Assembly (NCBI GenBank): GCA_033816765.1 | Contig: CM066287.1 | Location: 6,572,001 to 6,636,000 of the forward strand | Length of the DNA: 64,000 nucleotides | Reading direction: 5' to 3' | Source: Nothopassalora personata | Lineage: Eukaryota; Ascomycota; Dothideomycetes; Mycosphaerellales; Mycosphaerellaceae | Part shown: piece by piece, positions 23,929 through 35,277 of the stretch | Layout of the letters: the number at the start of each line of letters is the position of its first letter | How positions within the stretch are numbered: position 1 is the stretch's first letter | Made by a program: the position numbers and the translations under genes | Notes under the pieces: generated by a model | What the model was told of the DNA's origin: nothing | Databases searched by the model: none | Seen by the model: the letters and a program-made list of their open reading frames with translations, nothing else

Positions 23929-24062
23929 AGGCGATCCTTCGGCATGAGATGATGGTGGACAGGCTTCGGTCGTTTTGGCCAGAGGTGGAAGTAGAGGCGA
24001 TCCTTCGGCATGAGATGATGGTTCACAGGCTTCGGTCGTTTTGGCCAGAGGTGGAAGTAGAT
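23929..24062. repeat. 66-bp direct tandem duplication
   Basis: Two copies with a 66-bp period (GCGATCCTTC at 23931 and 23997), differing at a few bases in the middle. They sit immediately after the stop codon of the 751-aa protein, so in its 3' UTR and in the 3' flank of MZT1. Confidence 0.93.
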
Positions 24063-24240
24063 AATCGAGAGAATCCAGCTCTACAGCCTCCCTCTCTCCT
24101 CGCCATGATGCTCGTCGACCTGCACTAGCAATCTCATGCGTATCATACCATATCATCATACCCTACGCGCCTATACGCCTCGCTAGTCCCTTCACCCCAA
24201 ACTCTCCCAAGCCTCACCAAGCGCCTTTAGGTCACTCGCA

Positions 24241-24558
24241 CTATCCTTCCCTGACCCCCATTCTCTCATTTTGCGTCCTCAGATCAAGAATCACTTTCTA
24301 CAAATCGCGACGTCAGCATCCCACTTTCCCTAACCTTCTCGACCCTTCATAACACTTCTTGGAATTTGGAACCCTTACCGCCAACGCCTCAGGATTCACA
24401 CCATTCTCGATCAGACTGACACAATAGGAAAGTGACTGTCGGTCCAGGTGTGTGTTCAGCAGGCCGGAGATTTCTTGGAGTATGTCGATTGTTTCTCGGG
24501 CGGCTTTACGTTTCTCTTCGGGGGTTGGTTCTGTGGGTTGTTGGGCGCGGGATGGCAT
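24241..24558 (-). CDS. MZT1: mitotic-spindle organizing protein 1 (MOZART1)
   Basis: Microprotein of the gamma-tubulin complex that binds the N-terminus of GCP subunits and helps recruit the complex to spindle poles. CDS is complement(join(24241..24297,24379..24558)), 78 residues, the usual size. The diagnostic block ETIDILQEISGLLNT, then the SLIENGVNPEALA segment, ends exon 1. The 81-nt intron (GTAAGG..GCTGAC..TAG) is phase 0, and exon 2 gives KVILDLRTQNER. The start at 24558 is chosen because upstream in-frame codons (TPTPT) are low complexity. Divergent from TRAPPC11. Confidence 0.95.
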
Positions 24559-24813
24559 GGTGGGGGTGGGGGTTGCAGTGATGTTCCTGTGGTGTTTCCG
24601 TGAATGTCGCGTCGACCACAAGATGTGATGATGTGAAGTCGCGAAATGACGGTAAAACCTCGGTTCCGTGTTTCAGCCACATTGACAAGGGTACCTGCAT
24701 CAACCACCACATGTTCAATTAATTACACGACACGTCCTCCTTTCGTATACATGGCGAAGACGTCTGCATGTGCATCAGCTGGATGGCAGATAGTTATGGC
24801 CGTATAGAACAAG
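24559..24813. promoter_or_regulatory. shared divergent promoter MZT1 / TRAPPC11
   Basis: Start codons are 255 bp apart. No TATA box is seen. Confidence 0.55.
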
Positions 24814-27800
24814 ATGGACGCATACCCGCTGAGCTACACGGAGCACAACCTCCCGTTGGTGCTCCTCTCTGGACTTGGCGAGAAGGAAGATGCTGGCCAT
24901 CGACCTGGAATACCGCGACAGGAAAGCGGTTCTCGGGTCACTGGGAACTCGCCAGAGAGCCGGACCGAGCTTCCTGGACGACTGCTGGATGAACTACTGC
25001 AACTGGACGGATCACATCATGCCTGGAACTCGGGAGCTCTGCCTGGACCTGCTAGCGGGATCAAGTATAAGATGAAGACGATCGGGAGGGTAGGTATACT
25101 CAACTTGCCTGGTGACGCCTTGGAATATTACTCTGACATCAACGTAGTCGTATACTCTCCCAGCTAGGAAAGCAGCACCATTGCCTCAAGCACCGAGCTT
25201 AGGAGGGAGTCCGCCACCGCGGAATACGGAACTGCACTCTCCACTTTCTCCTCAGTCGCCTGGCTCGCCCGTCTTTCCAGACGGGGTACTCACACCACTA
25301 TGGTTCTCCAAGCATCAGCAGCAGGTTCCGGCACTCTTCCTGGCCTTCTTCAACCTCAATGCCAACGAAGCCTCGCAGGATGAACAAATCAAGGCTGACA
25401 TCAACGCGATCCGTAGCGCACTGAGCCGATCTGGATTCAAGACCCGTCTGGCTGTCGTAATGATCAGCGACAAGAGTATCCTCCATGCTCCGGAGATTGA
25501 GGATCGCTTGGGCAGCATAAGACGTGCCACGACATTGGATCCGAAGACTGGTCTGTTCTTTATGCCTCCAATGTCGTCTCAGGCCGAGATTGCGACTTTC
25601 GCACAGGATATGATGCGGACGTTGCAGCCGTCTGTCATTGAGTACTATCGTGATCTCACGAAACATGCGCGGCGGAAGAAGGCAAGAGGCGGTCCACCTC
25701 CGTCGCTCTACTCGCCAGTCGCTGGCTCGTCGCAGTCTACTTCTACTTCGGGCTGGAACGTGAGATACGAGGTCAAGCAAGGTGTCTTTGCGGAGTTCCG
25801 ACAAGAAATGGACGTAGCTGAGCGTCACTACTCTGCCGCGATTGAAGAACTCTTTAGCTCTGAGGGCGGTGTCCTTGAAACGACCCATAGCTGGTCGCCA
25901 CGCTTCAATGAAGCGCGGCTACTATGTGATGCCACTGCAATCCGCGTGATCAGATGTCAACTCTGGACAGGCTACACGACAGGCGCTGCTCAGTCCTGGC
26001 ACAACTACAAGCGGCGCATGAGGGATCTCGTGGATCGTCGTGGCAAAGGTTCGCTCACGTATGGATGGGCCGCATGGGAAGCAAGGTGGGCTGAAGTCAT
26101 GTCTGAGCTGATAAACTTATCAGGCGCACCGGCATTGCAAGCACCTTCGCCGGAGGATTCCGAATCGGCAGCCGTCACACAGGTGTATGCGCCGCACGAG
26201 AAGCCAGCTGCTACTTCAGATCGCATGCTGCCGTTCCACCTATTACACCACTCCGGGTACTGGTTGCGACTGCTGGCAAATGGCATCCGGAATCGCTGGG
26301 AGAAGGCATTCGCCGTTCCAGAAGAAGATCGCGTACCGCCTGGGCAGTCTCCAGCCTCGACGGTAGCCAATAGGGCAAAGAACTACGATACGTATCTGGC
26401 TCTGGATCCTCACGAAGAGGTTACTTACGATCATGCCACTGTATTGGCCAGCGCATGCGATCGAGCCGCGCAAGAATTTGACGCCCGACAGCAACTTCGC
26501 ATGAGTCAGCAGATTCGGCTCGATCTTGCTGAGGATTTAGTGAGAGTTGGGCGCTACGCAGATGCTTTGCAAGTGCTGGTGCATCTCTGGGAGACCTCTG
26601 CGTGGCGAGTCGATGAATGGCGAACTCCCTTTAGCAGACTGCTGATGCTGCTGTCCGACTGTGCCAGTCGTGACAAGTCAAAGGACACAGCGTCACTGAT
26701 TCCTGCCTTGGCCTGGGAGCTGCTTAGCGCGGCATCTGTCGACATGTCAGATAATTTTCCAGGCATTGCGAACTGTCTCGATTCCTGGCCCATCGATGAC
26801 AGGATAGAGCTGCAACTTCACAGTGCAAATCGATTAAGTCCGATTTTAGCTACATTTGCCTTCAAAAGCAGAGAAACCCATGTCGGCGAGCCATTGGAAT
26901 GCCAAATTATCCTCGAATATGCCACTGCAGAAGCTGCTCAACCTTTGGCGCTGTCCAAGGTGGAGGTTACCATCGGGACAAAGACGCTCGTCATCAAACA
27001 CAACGACAGTAGCGACATCAATGACTCTTCGACCGTGATATCGGACCTGGCTCAAGCACTGGAGGTTGGAGGTGGCACACTGGAGACGACTGCGAACCTA
27101 CGCCTTTCGCCTCAGCAAAGAACGATACTGCGAATCTCGTTGTGCTTCCGAGATGTAATCGTTCAGGAGGTCGAATCTATCACATTGTTCCTCGAGACCG
27201 ACAAGTTCACCCTAAGCCATCGACTTGCGTCTGACACGATCCTGCCCGGTTACCTCTGGTACTTCGAGCACGAAGGTGTAGCAAATCACGTTCTTGTGCC
27301 GCATATGAATCCGAAAGCTATCGCGGTTCTACCGAAACCACCTCGAATGCAGGTCCTGCTTCATGGCCTGCGCAAACAGTACTTTACTGACGAAGTTGTA
27401 CGTGTGGATGTTGAGCTCATCAACGATGAAGAAGAAGCAGTGCATGCCACAGTGTCTCCAAAAATCATCGGAGCATCCGGTTGCACGTGTGGTTTCAAGT
27501 GGTCCGACGGTGAAACCGATGAGTCTGTCCGGACCGTTACTGATATGAAAGCTGCAGCATCGGACAAAGCTCAGCTCGTGATACAAGGGCCATTGGAAGC
27601 TGCGTCGTTTACCCTGACACTTGATCTGCGATACAACCTCGTGTCAGACACGAGTACGCCGTTGGCTAAGACAGTCTCGGTGGAGGTTCCTTTTGTGGTG
27701 CCTTTCGAGGCGAAGTTCGCTTTCATGCCTAGGCTCCATCCCAATACGTGGCCAAGCCACTTTACGCCCAACACCAACAGCTCAGACCATGCAGCTGACG

Positions 27801-28498
27801 GGATCCTTCAGCTCTGGAGGCTCAGTTGTCATTTCGTATCACTTGTTCCGGAGCCGCTCCAGCTTGACAAGGTCGAGCTTCACGTCAACGGCGTAGAGGG
27901 CGACTCGTTGTGTCAAGTATTAACGCCAGTCAATGAACAGCAACTCGACTTGTCTCAAGCAGCGAGAGCGGTATCGAGCTTCGAGCTGACGACACAGAAA
28001 ATCTCCCTGGACGATCGACAACCTAGTCACCTCGACCTTTCTATTGCGGTCACATGGCGCCATACCAGCATCTCGACTCCGGCGATGACAACCATAACTG
28101 TCCCACGCCTCAATATTCCTGCGTCGGAGCCCAGGATACTATGCACCGCGTCGTCTGATGGGCGGCATTCAGCACGTCTTACGTACCACCTCGAAAACCC
28201 TTCAGCGCATTTCCTAACTTTCGCCTTGACCATGGACGCCAAGGATGACTTCGCTTTCAGTGGTCCGAAATACCGGACTCTTAGTCTTGCCCCGCTCAGC
28301 CGACACCGTGTGGAATACTGCATAATACTTCACGAAGAGCTAGAAGATTCTGAGCCGGGACTTTGGGTGACGCCAAATCTTCAAGTCATGGATTCGTACT
28401 ATCAAAAGAACTTGCGAGTACATCCTGGCGGCGACCGTGTCAAGATTGATGAGAAGAAAGAGATCGCTGTATGGATTGGCAGTGGGGAGCCCAGCTGA
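24814..28498 (+). CDS. TRAPP complex subunit 11 (foie gras / gryzun)
   Basis: Subunit of a TRAPP vesicle-tethering complex acting in ER-to-Golgi and intra-Golgi traffic. CDS join(24814..25089,25148..28498), 1,208 residues. The start MDAYPLSYTEHNLP is typical. The 58-nt intron (GTAGGT..CTGACATC..TAG) joins KTIGR to SYTLPARKAAP in frame. The N-terminal half contains the foie-gras helical domain (NVRYEVKQGVFAEFRQEMDV through the SHHSGYW-like region to about residue 600). The C-terminal half is beta-rich, fitting the gryzun domain, and ends KEIAVWIGSGEPS. The size matches human TRAPPC11 (about 1,130) and fungal homologues. Confidence 0.93.
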
Positions 28499-29345
28499 GG
28501 TGACCCGAGGATGATCGGGCTGGGCTACGCATTTGGCCAATACTCGTGGAACCTTTCCAGGATGCGTCTATTCTGGGCGAGAATATCTTCACTGTGCTAG
28601 GGTGCAGGCTGTCGTACTCGTACGCTGCCATTATTACCTTGACCACCGCGGCTCGATGTATTGGCCGAGTATCCCAAGCTCAAGAAGCAGAGCAGCTCCG
28701 GATGCTTGAGTTAAGGTGAAAAGTGTTCAGCGCGGCACACACAGGACTTCCCCTCAGTATCATTCTGAAAGACAACAGCAGCTTTTCACACTGTGACGCT
28801 ATCCATTTTTCGAGAGGCCTCAAGTTCGCATGACCTCATGATGTTGCCAGAGACCCTTCACAGCCTGACTGAAGATTCGAAACATTGCACCGACAGCTGT
28901 CGCAAAATAGATCGCCGCAGGGATGAGCCTGTTCCGGCTTCTATGTTTATGCACACTTCCCAGCATTGCTCCAATTTGACTCAAGGTTGTGCATGGATCA
29001 GGCTGCCAACCCACGAGTTCAAGCTCTGCGGACTGCTCACTCCCTAGAACCTGTGAAGATTCACGCCATGTCTTCGCCACCAACAACCGCTTGAGGTCGC
29101 CGAGCCGGACACGCCTCGCTCATGATCGGAGCCACAGAACGACATTTTCGAGCATGTTCATCGCCACTCAGCATAGTTCAGAACCCTGATCAACGCCCGC
29201 GAGAGTCCGTCGGATGTTGGAAGACAGTATTAGCATCACATATAACAAAGACCCATACCTTCGCAACAATAGCGATACCTCTCACCAACAATACTAAGTA
29301 TCAATCCCGTCTAACCACCAACCAGTCTCTCATTCCACTTCCAGC
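28499..29345. other. intergenic region
   Basis: No protein recognised. The last 150 bases before 29346 are A/C-rich, like a fungal promoter and leader. Confidence 0.5.
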
Positions 29346-29519
29346 ATGCATTTCAAGTACGTTGCGATCACATTTGCAACATATGCAATAAGCAATGTGT
29401 TCGCAGCACCAGTCGCCCTGTGCTCATTGATTGGACAACGTGGTCTGAGCTGTTTGGAAACGACGTCCGAGGTTGCTTTTGTGTCTCTCCTTTTCTTCCA
29501 CACTCTAACACCAACTTGA
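29346..29519 (+). CDS. possible small secreted protein (57 aa)
   Basis: Begins MHFKYVAITFATYAISNVFAAP, a signal-peptide-like sequence with an AxA-P cleavage region, followed by only about 36 residues containing two Cys. A C/A-rich leader precedes the ATG. The hydrophobic tail and the F-box gene close downstream leave open a missed intron or chance. Effector-like proteins have this form, but no homology is claimed. Confidence 0.35.
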   Translation: MHFKYVAITFATYAISNVFAAPVALCSLIGQRGLSCLETTSEVAFVSLLFFHTLTPT

Positions 29520-29667
29520 GATGCCGCCATATCATCGAATACGCTTCGGCAATGGCATATAGATGTTCACTAAGACCGTGTAGGCACCGACCAAGATTTC
29601 ATGTCTCCTGCCATTGACTCTCTGCCTGGGATCCTTCAGATGTGGAGCAAGTGGCATTGGCGGTGGC

Positions 29668-30285
29668 ATGCCGTCTGGTCGTGATGTAGAGCGTTCGTTG
29701 CTACATCACCTCTTTGTAGGACAGAGATCCATCTCTTGTCACTCTAGCCGTGGCTGCCCCATCTCCGAACTCCCAGATGAGTTGCTCCTGCGAATCGTCG
29801 ACTGTCTGGACATCTCGGCGCTGCGACACCTCGCCACAGTCAACTCCCACTTTCACGAGCTATTGGTCCCCAGTCTCTTCATGGGCATGCGAGCCACGAA
29901 CCTTGAAGAAGATAGAGAAATTCTGGAAGAACTCGGCGCAGACTTGCTTGTTGACCTGGGTGAGTGGCGATTTGACGACGATGTTGTCCTGCCAATTCGG
30001 CGCCTCATCTTCACCCTTGGTCGCCTTGCGACGTCGCGCAGTCCTGCGGAGGGTGACGGAGCTGCTTCCGAGTATGATGTCGTAGATGTTCATCCGTGGC
30101 TTCTTCGCCTGGTTGGTCTTCTCCGACTTCTCATGGCTGCAAACCGACGAGACTTGCTTCGAGTCGCCATCTTCTGCATACCTGAAGATGCCGCATCGCG
30201 CTTACTTCATCACTGGCAGATTCTGACTCAAGAAGGATGTGCTATGTACAGTGTCGGTCGTCTAAGGCCAATGACAGAGCATTAA
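29668..30285 (+). CDS. F-box domain protein
   Basis: 205 residues from the first in-frame ATG (MPSGRDV). The F-box is at residues 31-72 (PISELPDELLLRIVDCL, then LRHLATVNSHFHELLVPSLF), so it is probably an adaptor for SCF ubiquitin ligases. The rest is Leu-rich with no known substrate-binding repeat. The frame is open upstream to about 29614 without an ATG, so a 5' exon may be missing. The protein is short and may be a divergent or decaying family member. Confidence 0.6.
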   Translation: MPSGRDVERSLLHHLFVGQRSISCHSSRGCPISELPDELLLRIVDCLDISALRHLATVNSHFHELLVPSLFMGMRATNLEEDREILEELGADLLVDLGEWRFDDDVVLPIRRLIFTLGRLATSRSPAEGDGAASEYDVVDVHPWLLRLVGLLRLLMAANRRDLLRVAIFCIPEDAASRLLHHWQILTQEGCAMYSVGRLRPMTEH

Positions 30286-31110
30286 CATCTATCGAAGAAA
30301 TGCGATACTAAGTTCCTGATGGTTCACATATTTCCCACGTACCTGGACCATCTCGCAACACCTCCTCCCGGACATCGTCACGCGGCTCGCCAAAAACGCC
30401 ATTCGGGTCAACGAATGTTCCTGGAGACGAACAAGCTGTGTCTTCCAGTGCTACAATAGGATGTTGTTCAGTCTCGGCATCAGATCATTGACGTGCTCCG
30501 GACAGTACAAGGCAGCCCCAGATACCGCTCTCGAAAGTGTCGAACAAACTCATCGTGTATCTGCTCGTTAACCAGCAGTAGCGTACAGTGTAACGCTGGC
30601 ATGGATCGAAATCTCATGTAGTCCTGTCGAGACTGCCTCATCATATCGCGGATGATGTCGTCGTATATTTGTATATTTTTCCTCGCGTTCCGCTTGTCAT
30701 CGTGGCCTCTGTGATTCGTCCTTGTTTACACTTCTACTTGGTGCTATGTATGGTCACTGTTGACATGATGTGAAAGCTCCACGTCTCTACGAAAGCAATC
30801 ATCTTGCTGTCGGCTGCGGGCACGCTGTCGTGCAACTAACCGCCGCCTACCGAGGCTTGGAAGATCAGAAATCTACGATGCGTGGAGAGTAATTACTAAC
30901 TATCGGACGTACGAGCAGTGCGATGCACGTGATGAGCAGTCACGTGTCAGGGCAGCCAATGACATCACCTCCGGCGCGGGGCGGCTTCGACATCAATGAG
31001 GAGGCGAAAGCACGATATCTCAACCAAAAGCTGGACTTATTCACTTCATCAACGCCCAATCTCACCATTCTCACTACTCTCACCACTCTCGCCACCAGCA
31101 CTTCATCACC
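30286..31110. other. intergenic region with promoter of the 31111 gene
   Basis: No gene recognised. The distal part (30,300-30,750) may contain degraded coding sequence, but I cannot identify it. Confidence 0.5.
30926..30946. promoter_or_regulatory. inverted pair of CACGTGA motifs plus CCAAT
   Basis: CACGTGA and TCACGTG form a perfect 7-bp inverted repeat around a 7-bp spacer, with a CCAAT box at 30956-30960. The start codon is 165 bp downstream. Each half matches the core bound by bHLH factors of the Cbf1 type. Confidence 0.5.
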
Positions 31111-31956
31111 ATGAACCGCCAACTCGAGCATCCCGCCGCCTGGACTGAAAGCTGGCTCTCACGTACTCACGATGGCCTCCACGTGGAGACTATGGCCGTC
31201 GTGTACGTTCTCGCGTTCAGCGCTGCATTCATCGGCCTGAAGGCCCTCTTCACCCTCCGCCGCTGCGCGAACGATATGGCGGCCAACCCAAGCGACCGTG
31301 CTCAAGCATTCGCGGACTGTACCAAGCGCGTCAAGAAGTACACCCGACGCCAATGGATCATCAGCAACATCTACCTCCTCCATGCTATGGGGCTTTGGAT
31401 CGTCGACGCCGCAATTGGAGTCTGGGCTGTTTGCAAAGATGTCGACTCTAACCCAGAGGAGTACAACGCCGGCATTTGGATCAACCTCGCGATTCGGAGC
31501 CTGTCCATGTTCGGCATCTTCATGGCCGTCTTCTTCATCTTCCCAATGTTCCAGGTCATGGGAGTTGGCTTCCTCGTCCGCCGCTTCGGTACTTCACATG
31601 CTACACTCGCAGATTACGCCCCAGAGGCTCGCATCCTGAGCACTCACATCGCGCAGCTGTGGTCGTTCCTCGGCTTCATGATCATCGCTTGGTGGCCCGT
31701 CTTTGACAACACCTTCTCCCGTCTAGTCATCTGCGAAGCTGTCTTCGGCTCGGCTATTGCGTGGCAGCACATCAGCTTCGCGTTCAACTTCCGCTCGGAG
31801 CTGATGAACGACATCGAGGTTCAGCCACTGCTCGGCGTGCGGGACGGTGTGAAGCTTTATGGCCAGCAATTCGTCGCTACCCACGCAAAGACTGCGGATG
31901 GTCTGCCAAGCTACCAGGCAGTATCGCAGGTCAGGGACGAGAAGACGGAGATCTAG
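31111..31956 (+). CDS. multi-pass membrane protein, function unknown
   Basis: Single exon, 281 residues, start MNRQLEHPAAW after a C/A-rich leader. Five hydrophobic segments lie at about residues 28-48, 84-107, 129-155, 180-198 and 204-226, with basic loops (CTKRVKKYTRRQ) between the first two. The C-terminal tail is soluble and ends near an LPSYQAV motif, which resembles PY-type tails that recruit Rsp5 ligases in fungal plasma-membrane proteins (inference). No transporter family recognised. Confidence 0.8.
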   Translation: MNRQLEHPAAWTESWLSRTHDGLHVETMAVVYVLAFSAAFIGLKALFTLRRCANDMAANPSDRAQAFADCTKRVKKYTRRQWIISNIYLLHAMGLWIVDAAIGVWAVCKDVDSNPEEYNAGIWINLAIRSLSMFGIFMAVFFIFPMFQVMGVGFLVRRFGTSHATLADYAPEARILSTHIAQLWSFLGFMIIAWWPVFDNTFSRLVICEAVFGSAIAWQHISFAFNFRSELMNDIEVQPLLGVRDGVKLYGQQFVATHAKTADGLPSYQAVSQVRDEKTEI

Positions 31957-33109
31957 GCAACTCCTCTTGACATGTCTGTACCACAGCGTCAAGAACCTTG
32001 GATTCTGTCTCGGGATCATGTCGCGCTGGACAAGTTCACGTCTTATCGGGCAGCAGGACGACAGCAAGACAACGACAGGCACAAGCATTCGAGACACCTT
32101 CGCTTGCTTGCTTGCTCAAGGCGATTGAGGAAGCCCTCACTCTGACCTTCTGCATGATGATCCTCGCCCCTCTGATTAAGCTTGGAATCATCATAATTGT
32201 CGCGTACTTCTTGGTCATTATCGCGTAATAGGTGCTCAGCGTCTACCTGACTGGGCAACTTTCCGCGACCAAGTGAGGTCAGTCCGCTCCTTCAGTACTG
32301 CTTGGCAAGTTTCGAATGAGCTCTTAATACCGAAGTTAAAGGTGGAGCGACGCAGTATCTCGGGAGTGGTGTGGTAGCTTCGAGATTGGCACGGGGTTCG
32401 TGTTGTCTGTTGCAGACGGGCAAGACGGCTCTTTTCGTATTAGCAAGGCGGGCTGCAGTCAGCCACCGAATCCAGGAAGAACTTCACACATAAGAATCTC
32501 ATCGTGTTGCTCCACATCAATAGCCTCATGACGGTACGTGTAACCAGCGCGGGGAACCAAAAGCGGCACTGCAACTTCGCCTGAAGTCATGACGACATCA
32601 GCAATGCTATATCACATGTCCTGTACTCAACAAAAGGTCTGACTGGATATCTCAACATCGCACTCTTAACGTGAGGTCCGCCACAGTCCCATATACCCCA
32701 CTCGTGACCTCGTGAACAGGGAAGCACATCGTTCTGTTGGCAATGGCAACACTTGCAGAGTTGGCGTAAGTCCTTGAGCAACGATGCATGTGACTGGCTA
32801 CATCGCCATGGATTAACTCCTGATACTCCATATATGTTCAATTCAAAAGTTGGAAACGGAAGGTACTTTCCAGTACACTTAAGTGCTCGACAGAGTCTCA
32901 GGCAGTTCACTTGTGTAGTTTAGAGTCCCCGAATAAAATAAACGAGATCGATCTAACTCACGACCCTCCTCTTCACAGTGGCTACGATTTCTTCGAGCCC
33001 TTTTTAAACTGCATAGAACTGTTATTCATTTCTCAAGACTGCTTGGCCTAGCACACAATTTCTCTCAAATTCGGCATTCTGTTATGCTCCCAGATACTGC
33101 ACAGCCTCC
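31957..33109. other. intergenic region between convergent genes
   Basis: No supported gene. A weakly 5S-like stretch is discussed under rejected items. Confidence 0.5.
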
Positions 33110-34816
33110 TTAATACTCCATAGCATCCTCGAACAGCCTCGTAAGCTGTGCCCTCTCCTCCTCCCCACCCCCCGTATCCAAGTTCGGCGCCAACATCAGC
33201 ACTCTCGCCTGCGGCAAAGTCCCCTCAACCAACGCATCAATGTGTCCATTCCCGAAACCCAGCTGTTTCAAGCCTCTCGGCTGATCTCCCAGGTTCACCA
33301 AGAAGTTGGCCAGCGCGTCCGACAACACCTCACCAGCACTCTCCTTCTTCACATTACTCACGTCAACACCGAAGCACTCCGCCGCAGCAAGATGGCGCTC
33401 AGGGTTCGAGGCGCCGGTGAACTTGAAGACGGCCGGAGCGCTGACTGCGACGGAGACGCCGTGCGGGATGATGGGGTGGTCGACTTGGTAGCCGGAGTGT
33501 TGGTAGCCTGGGTTCTGGGAGGAGATGGGGTAGGACATGCCGTGGCAGAGGTGGACGCCTGCGTTGCCGAAGCCGACGCCGGCGAGAGTGGCGGCGAGGA
33601 GCATTTTGGATTGGGCTTCCCAGTCGTCGGGGTCTTTGACGGCGCGGGGCAGGTACTTGACGGTATCTCGCAGGGCTTGGAGGGAGAAGATGTCGGAGAT
33701 TGGGTTGGCGCCTTGGTAGGCTGGGCGGTTGATTGGGTTTGTTGGTCGTGGGACTCGCTCGTTGTAGGGGATGGCGGTCCAAGATTCGAGACTGTGGCAG
33801 AGGACGTCGAGACCGGAGGAGGCGTGGACTGCCGAAGGCATGGTTCGGGTATTGATTGGATCACAGATTCCCAAAGTTGGCTTGAGGTTTCGGTGAGCGA
33901 TACCTGTCTTTGACTTCTTGTCGACAAGGTCGAAGATGGCGGTTCCAGTGGTCTCTGAGCCAGTACCTGCTGTCGTCGGCACAGCGATCAGTGGCTTGAG
34001 CTTCGACTTGATTGGCATGCCTTTCCCGAGTGGTGCGTTTACAAAGTCCAGGAATTCGGCTTCTGGGAAGGTTGTGTACAAGTTCATGAGCTTTGCTGTG
34101 TCCATGACGCTTCCACCGCCGACTGCAAGGAATGCATCGGGCTGGTAAGGCTTTGCAAAGTCGATGGCGTCTCGTATCCTTCCTGAAGTCAGCACAGATC
34201 ACCCACTTAACATCATTGGAAGGTCGCTTACGAGTAGTCCTTCGGCTCGACCTTGACCTTGTTATAGACCTCGTACGCAATGCCCTCCCTCTCCAAACCC
34301 TCCACGACCTGTTTCATAGCATCCAGCTGTTCGACCACTGTGTCTGTAACAACCATAACCTTCTTCGCTCCCAAATTTGTGAAGTCCTAAACGCAGAGAG
34401 AAGACCTGTCAGCAATCCATACGCCGCTTGACAACTCAACACCGACTCTTCAACTCTCTACTTCCTCACCATAATCACCACATCCATCCTCGCCTCCAAA
34501 TTTCTCTCGGCCTCACCACCGCGAAAGAAGAATCAAGTATCATACATACCATCCCAACCTCCTTCGTACACCCCGGCCCAAACCTAATACTACTAGCCGC
34601 CATCTCGAACGCATACTCCTTCTGCCTACTCAAATCCACCGGGGTCGCGAGACTCCTGACCTTCCCAGCATAGGGATTGACCAATGGTCCACCATGGCCG
34701 TGTGCATGGCTTCCAGGATTGCTATGAGCCGGACACGAACAAGTCCCCGAATTGATAGTCCGGAGAAGATTCACGGCTCGCTGTCGCTGAGATTGGGCAA
34801 TTCTTATGGCGGCCAT
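33110..34816 (-). CDS. iron-type alcohol dehydrogenase, hydroxyacid-oxoacid transhydrogenase (ADHFE1) type
   Basis: Mitochondrial-type Fe-ADH. In animals the orthologue couples oxidation of 4-hydroxybutyrate to reduction of 2-oxoglutarate. Exon 1 (34816..34550) has a basic targeting-like N-terminus (MAAIRIAQSQRQRAVNLL) and ends CTKEVGM. Exon 3 (34178..33110) holds the NAD-binding loop VGGGSVMDTAK, AVPTTAGTGSE, and the metal ligands in VLCHSLE and GVHLCHGM. Intron 2 (34179-34231) uses GTAAGC and a GAAG acceptor, giving DYSIRDAIDFAK. Exon 2 ends at 34232, but its start is problematic: the best acceptor (exon from 34388) is out of frame by two bases, while an acceptor upstream (exon from 34407) is in frame and adds VFSLRLGLHT. 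With the latter the protein is 503 residues. Confidence 0.88.
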
Positions 34817-35277
34817 TATGGTGGTGTTGGTGACATGTGATGAGGTTCGACGGGCCAATACAGATTCCCGTTTAGCACGACTCGGATCTGCGCTCCACAG
34901 CCAATGTTTGCGGGGCTGCGGGCACGCACCGGGCTTTTGTGAAGTGTTTAGCCGAGGAACCGCGGCCGCGGCCTGGATGAAAGGGAAAGGTCTTGGAGAG
35001 GGCGCACGCGTTGCGTTCGCGTTGTGCATGCGCTTAATGATAACATTGGAGTTGACGCAAAAAGGAACAACTGCGTAACGACCGTTCCTCATTCCAAAAG
35101 CCGACGCGCAGAGGCGGTGGCATCCTAATCTGTGATCGTAAATACATATTACCCGTTTCATGACCATGTCCCGAGCCATTGCAACGCCGTGCTATGCTGT
35201 TCTGATATTGGGGGCACACAGTCCATGCTGCGACTCACTGTAATGTAAGGGGTAACGAACGCGCCAGATAACGCCGT
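34817..35277. other. promoter region of the Fe-ADH gene / UFD4 3' flank
   Basis: 461 bp between the UFD4 stop and the downstream Fe-ADH start, both genes on the minus strand. G/C-rich, and no gene seen. Confidence 0.5.

Noticed and set aside
32316..32380. 5S-rRNA-like words (CCGAAGTTAA, then GTATCTCGGGAGTGG)
   Set aside because: Only scattered words match and I cannot fold a complete 5S molecule. A covariance-model search would decide it.
33242..33913. 223-codon plus-strand frame opposite the Fe-ADH exon 3
   Set aside because: Shadow of the Fe-ADH coding sequence, whose catalytic motifs are all on the minus strand.
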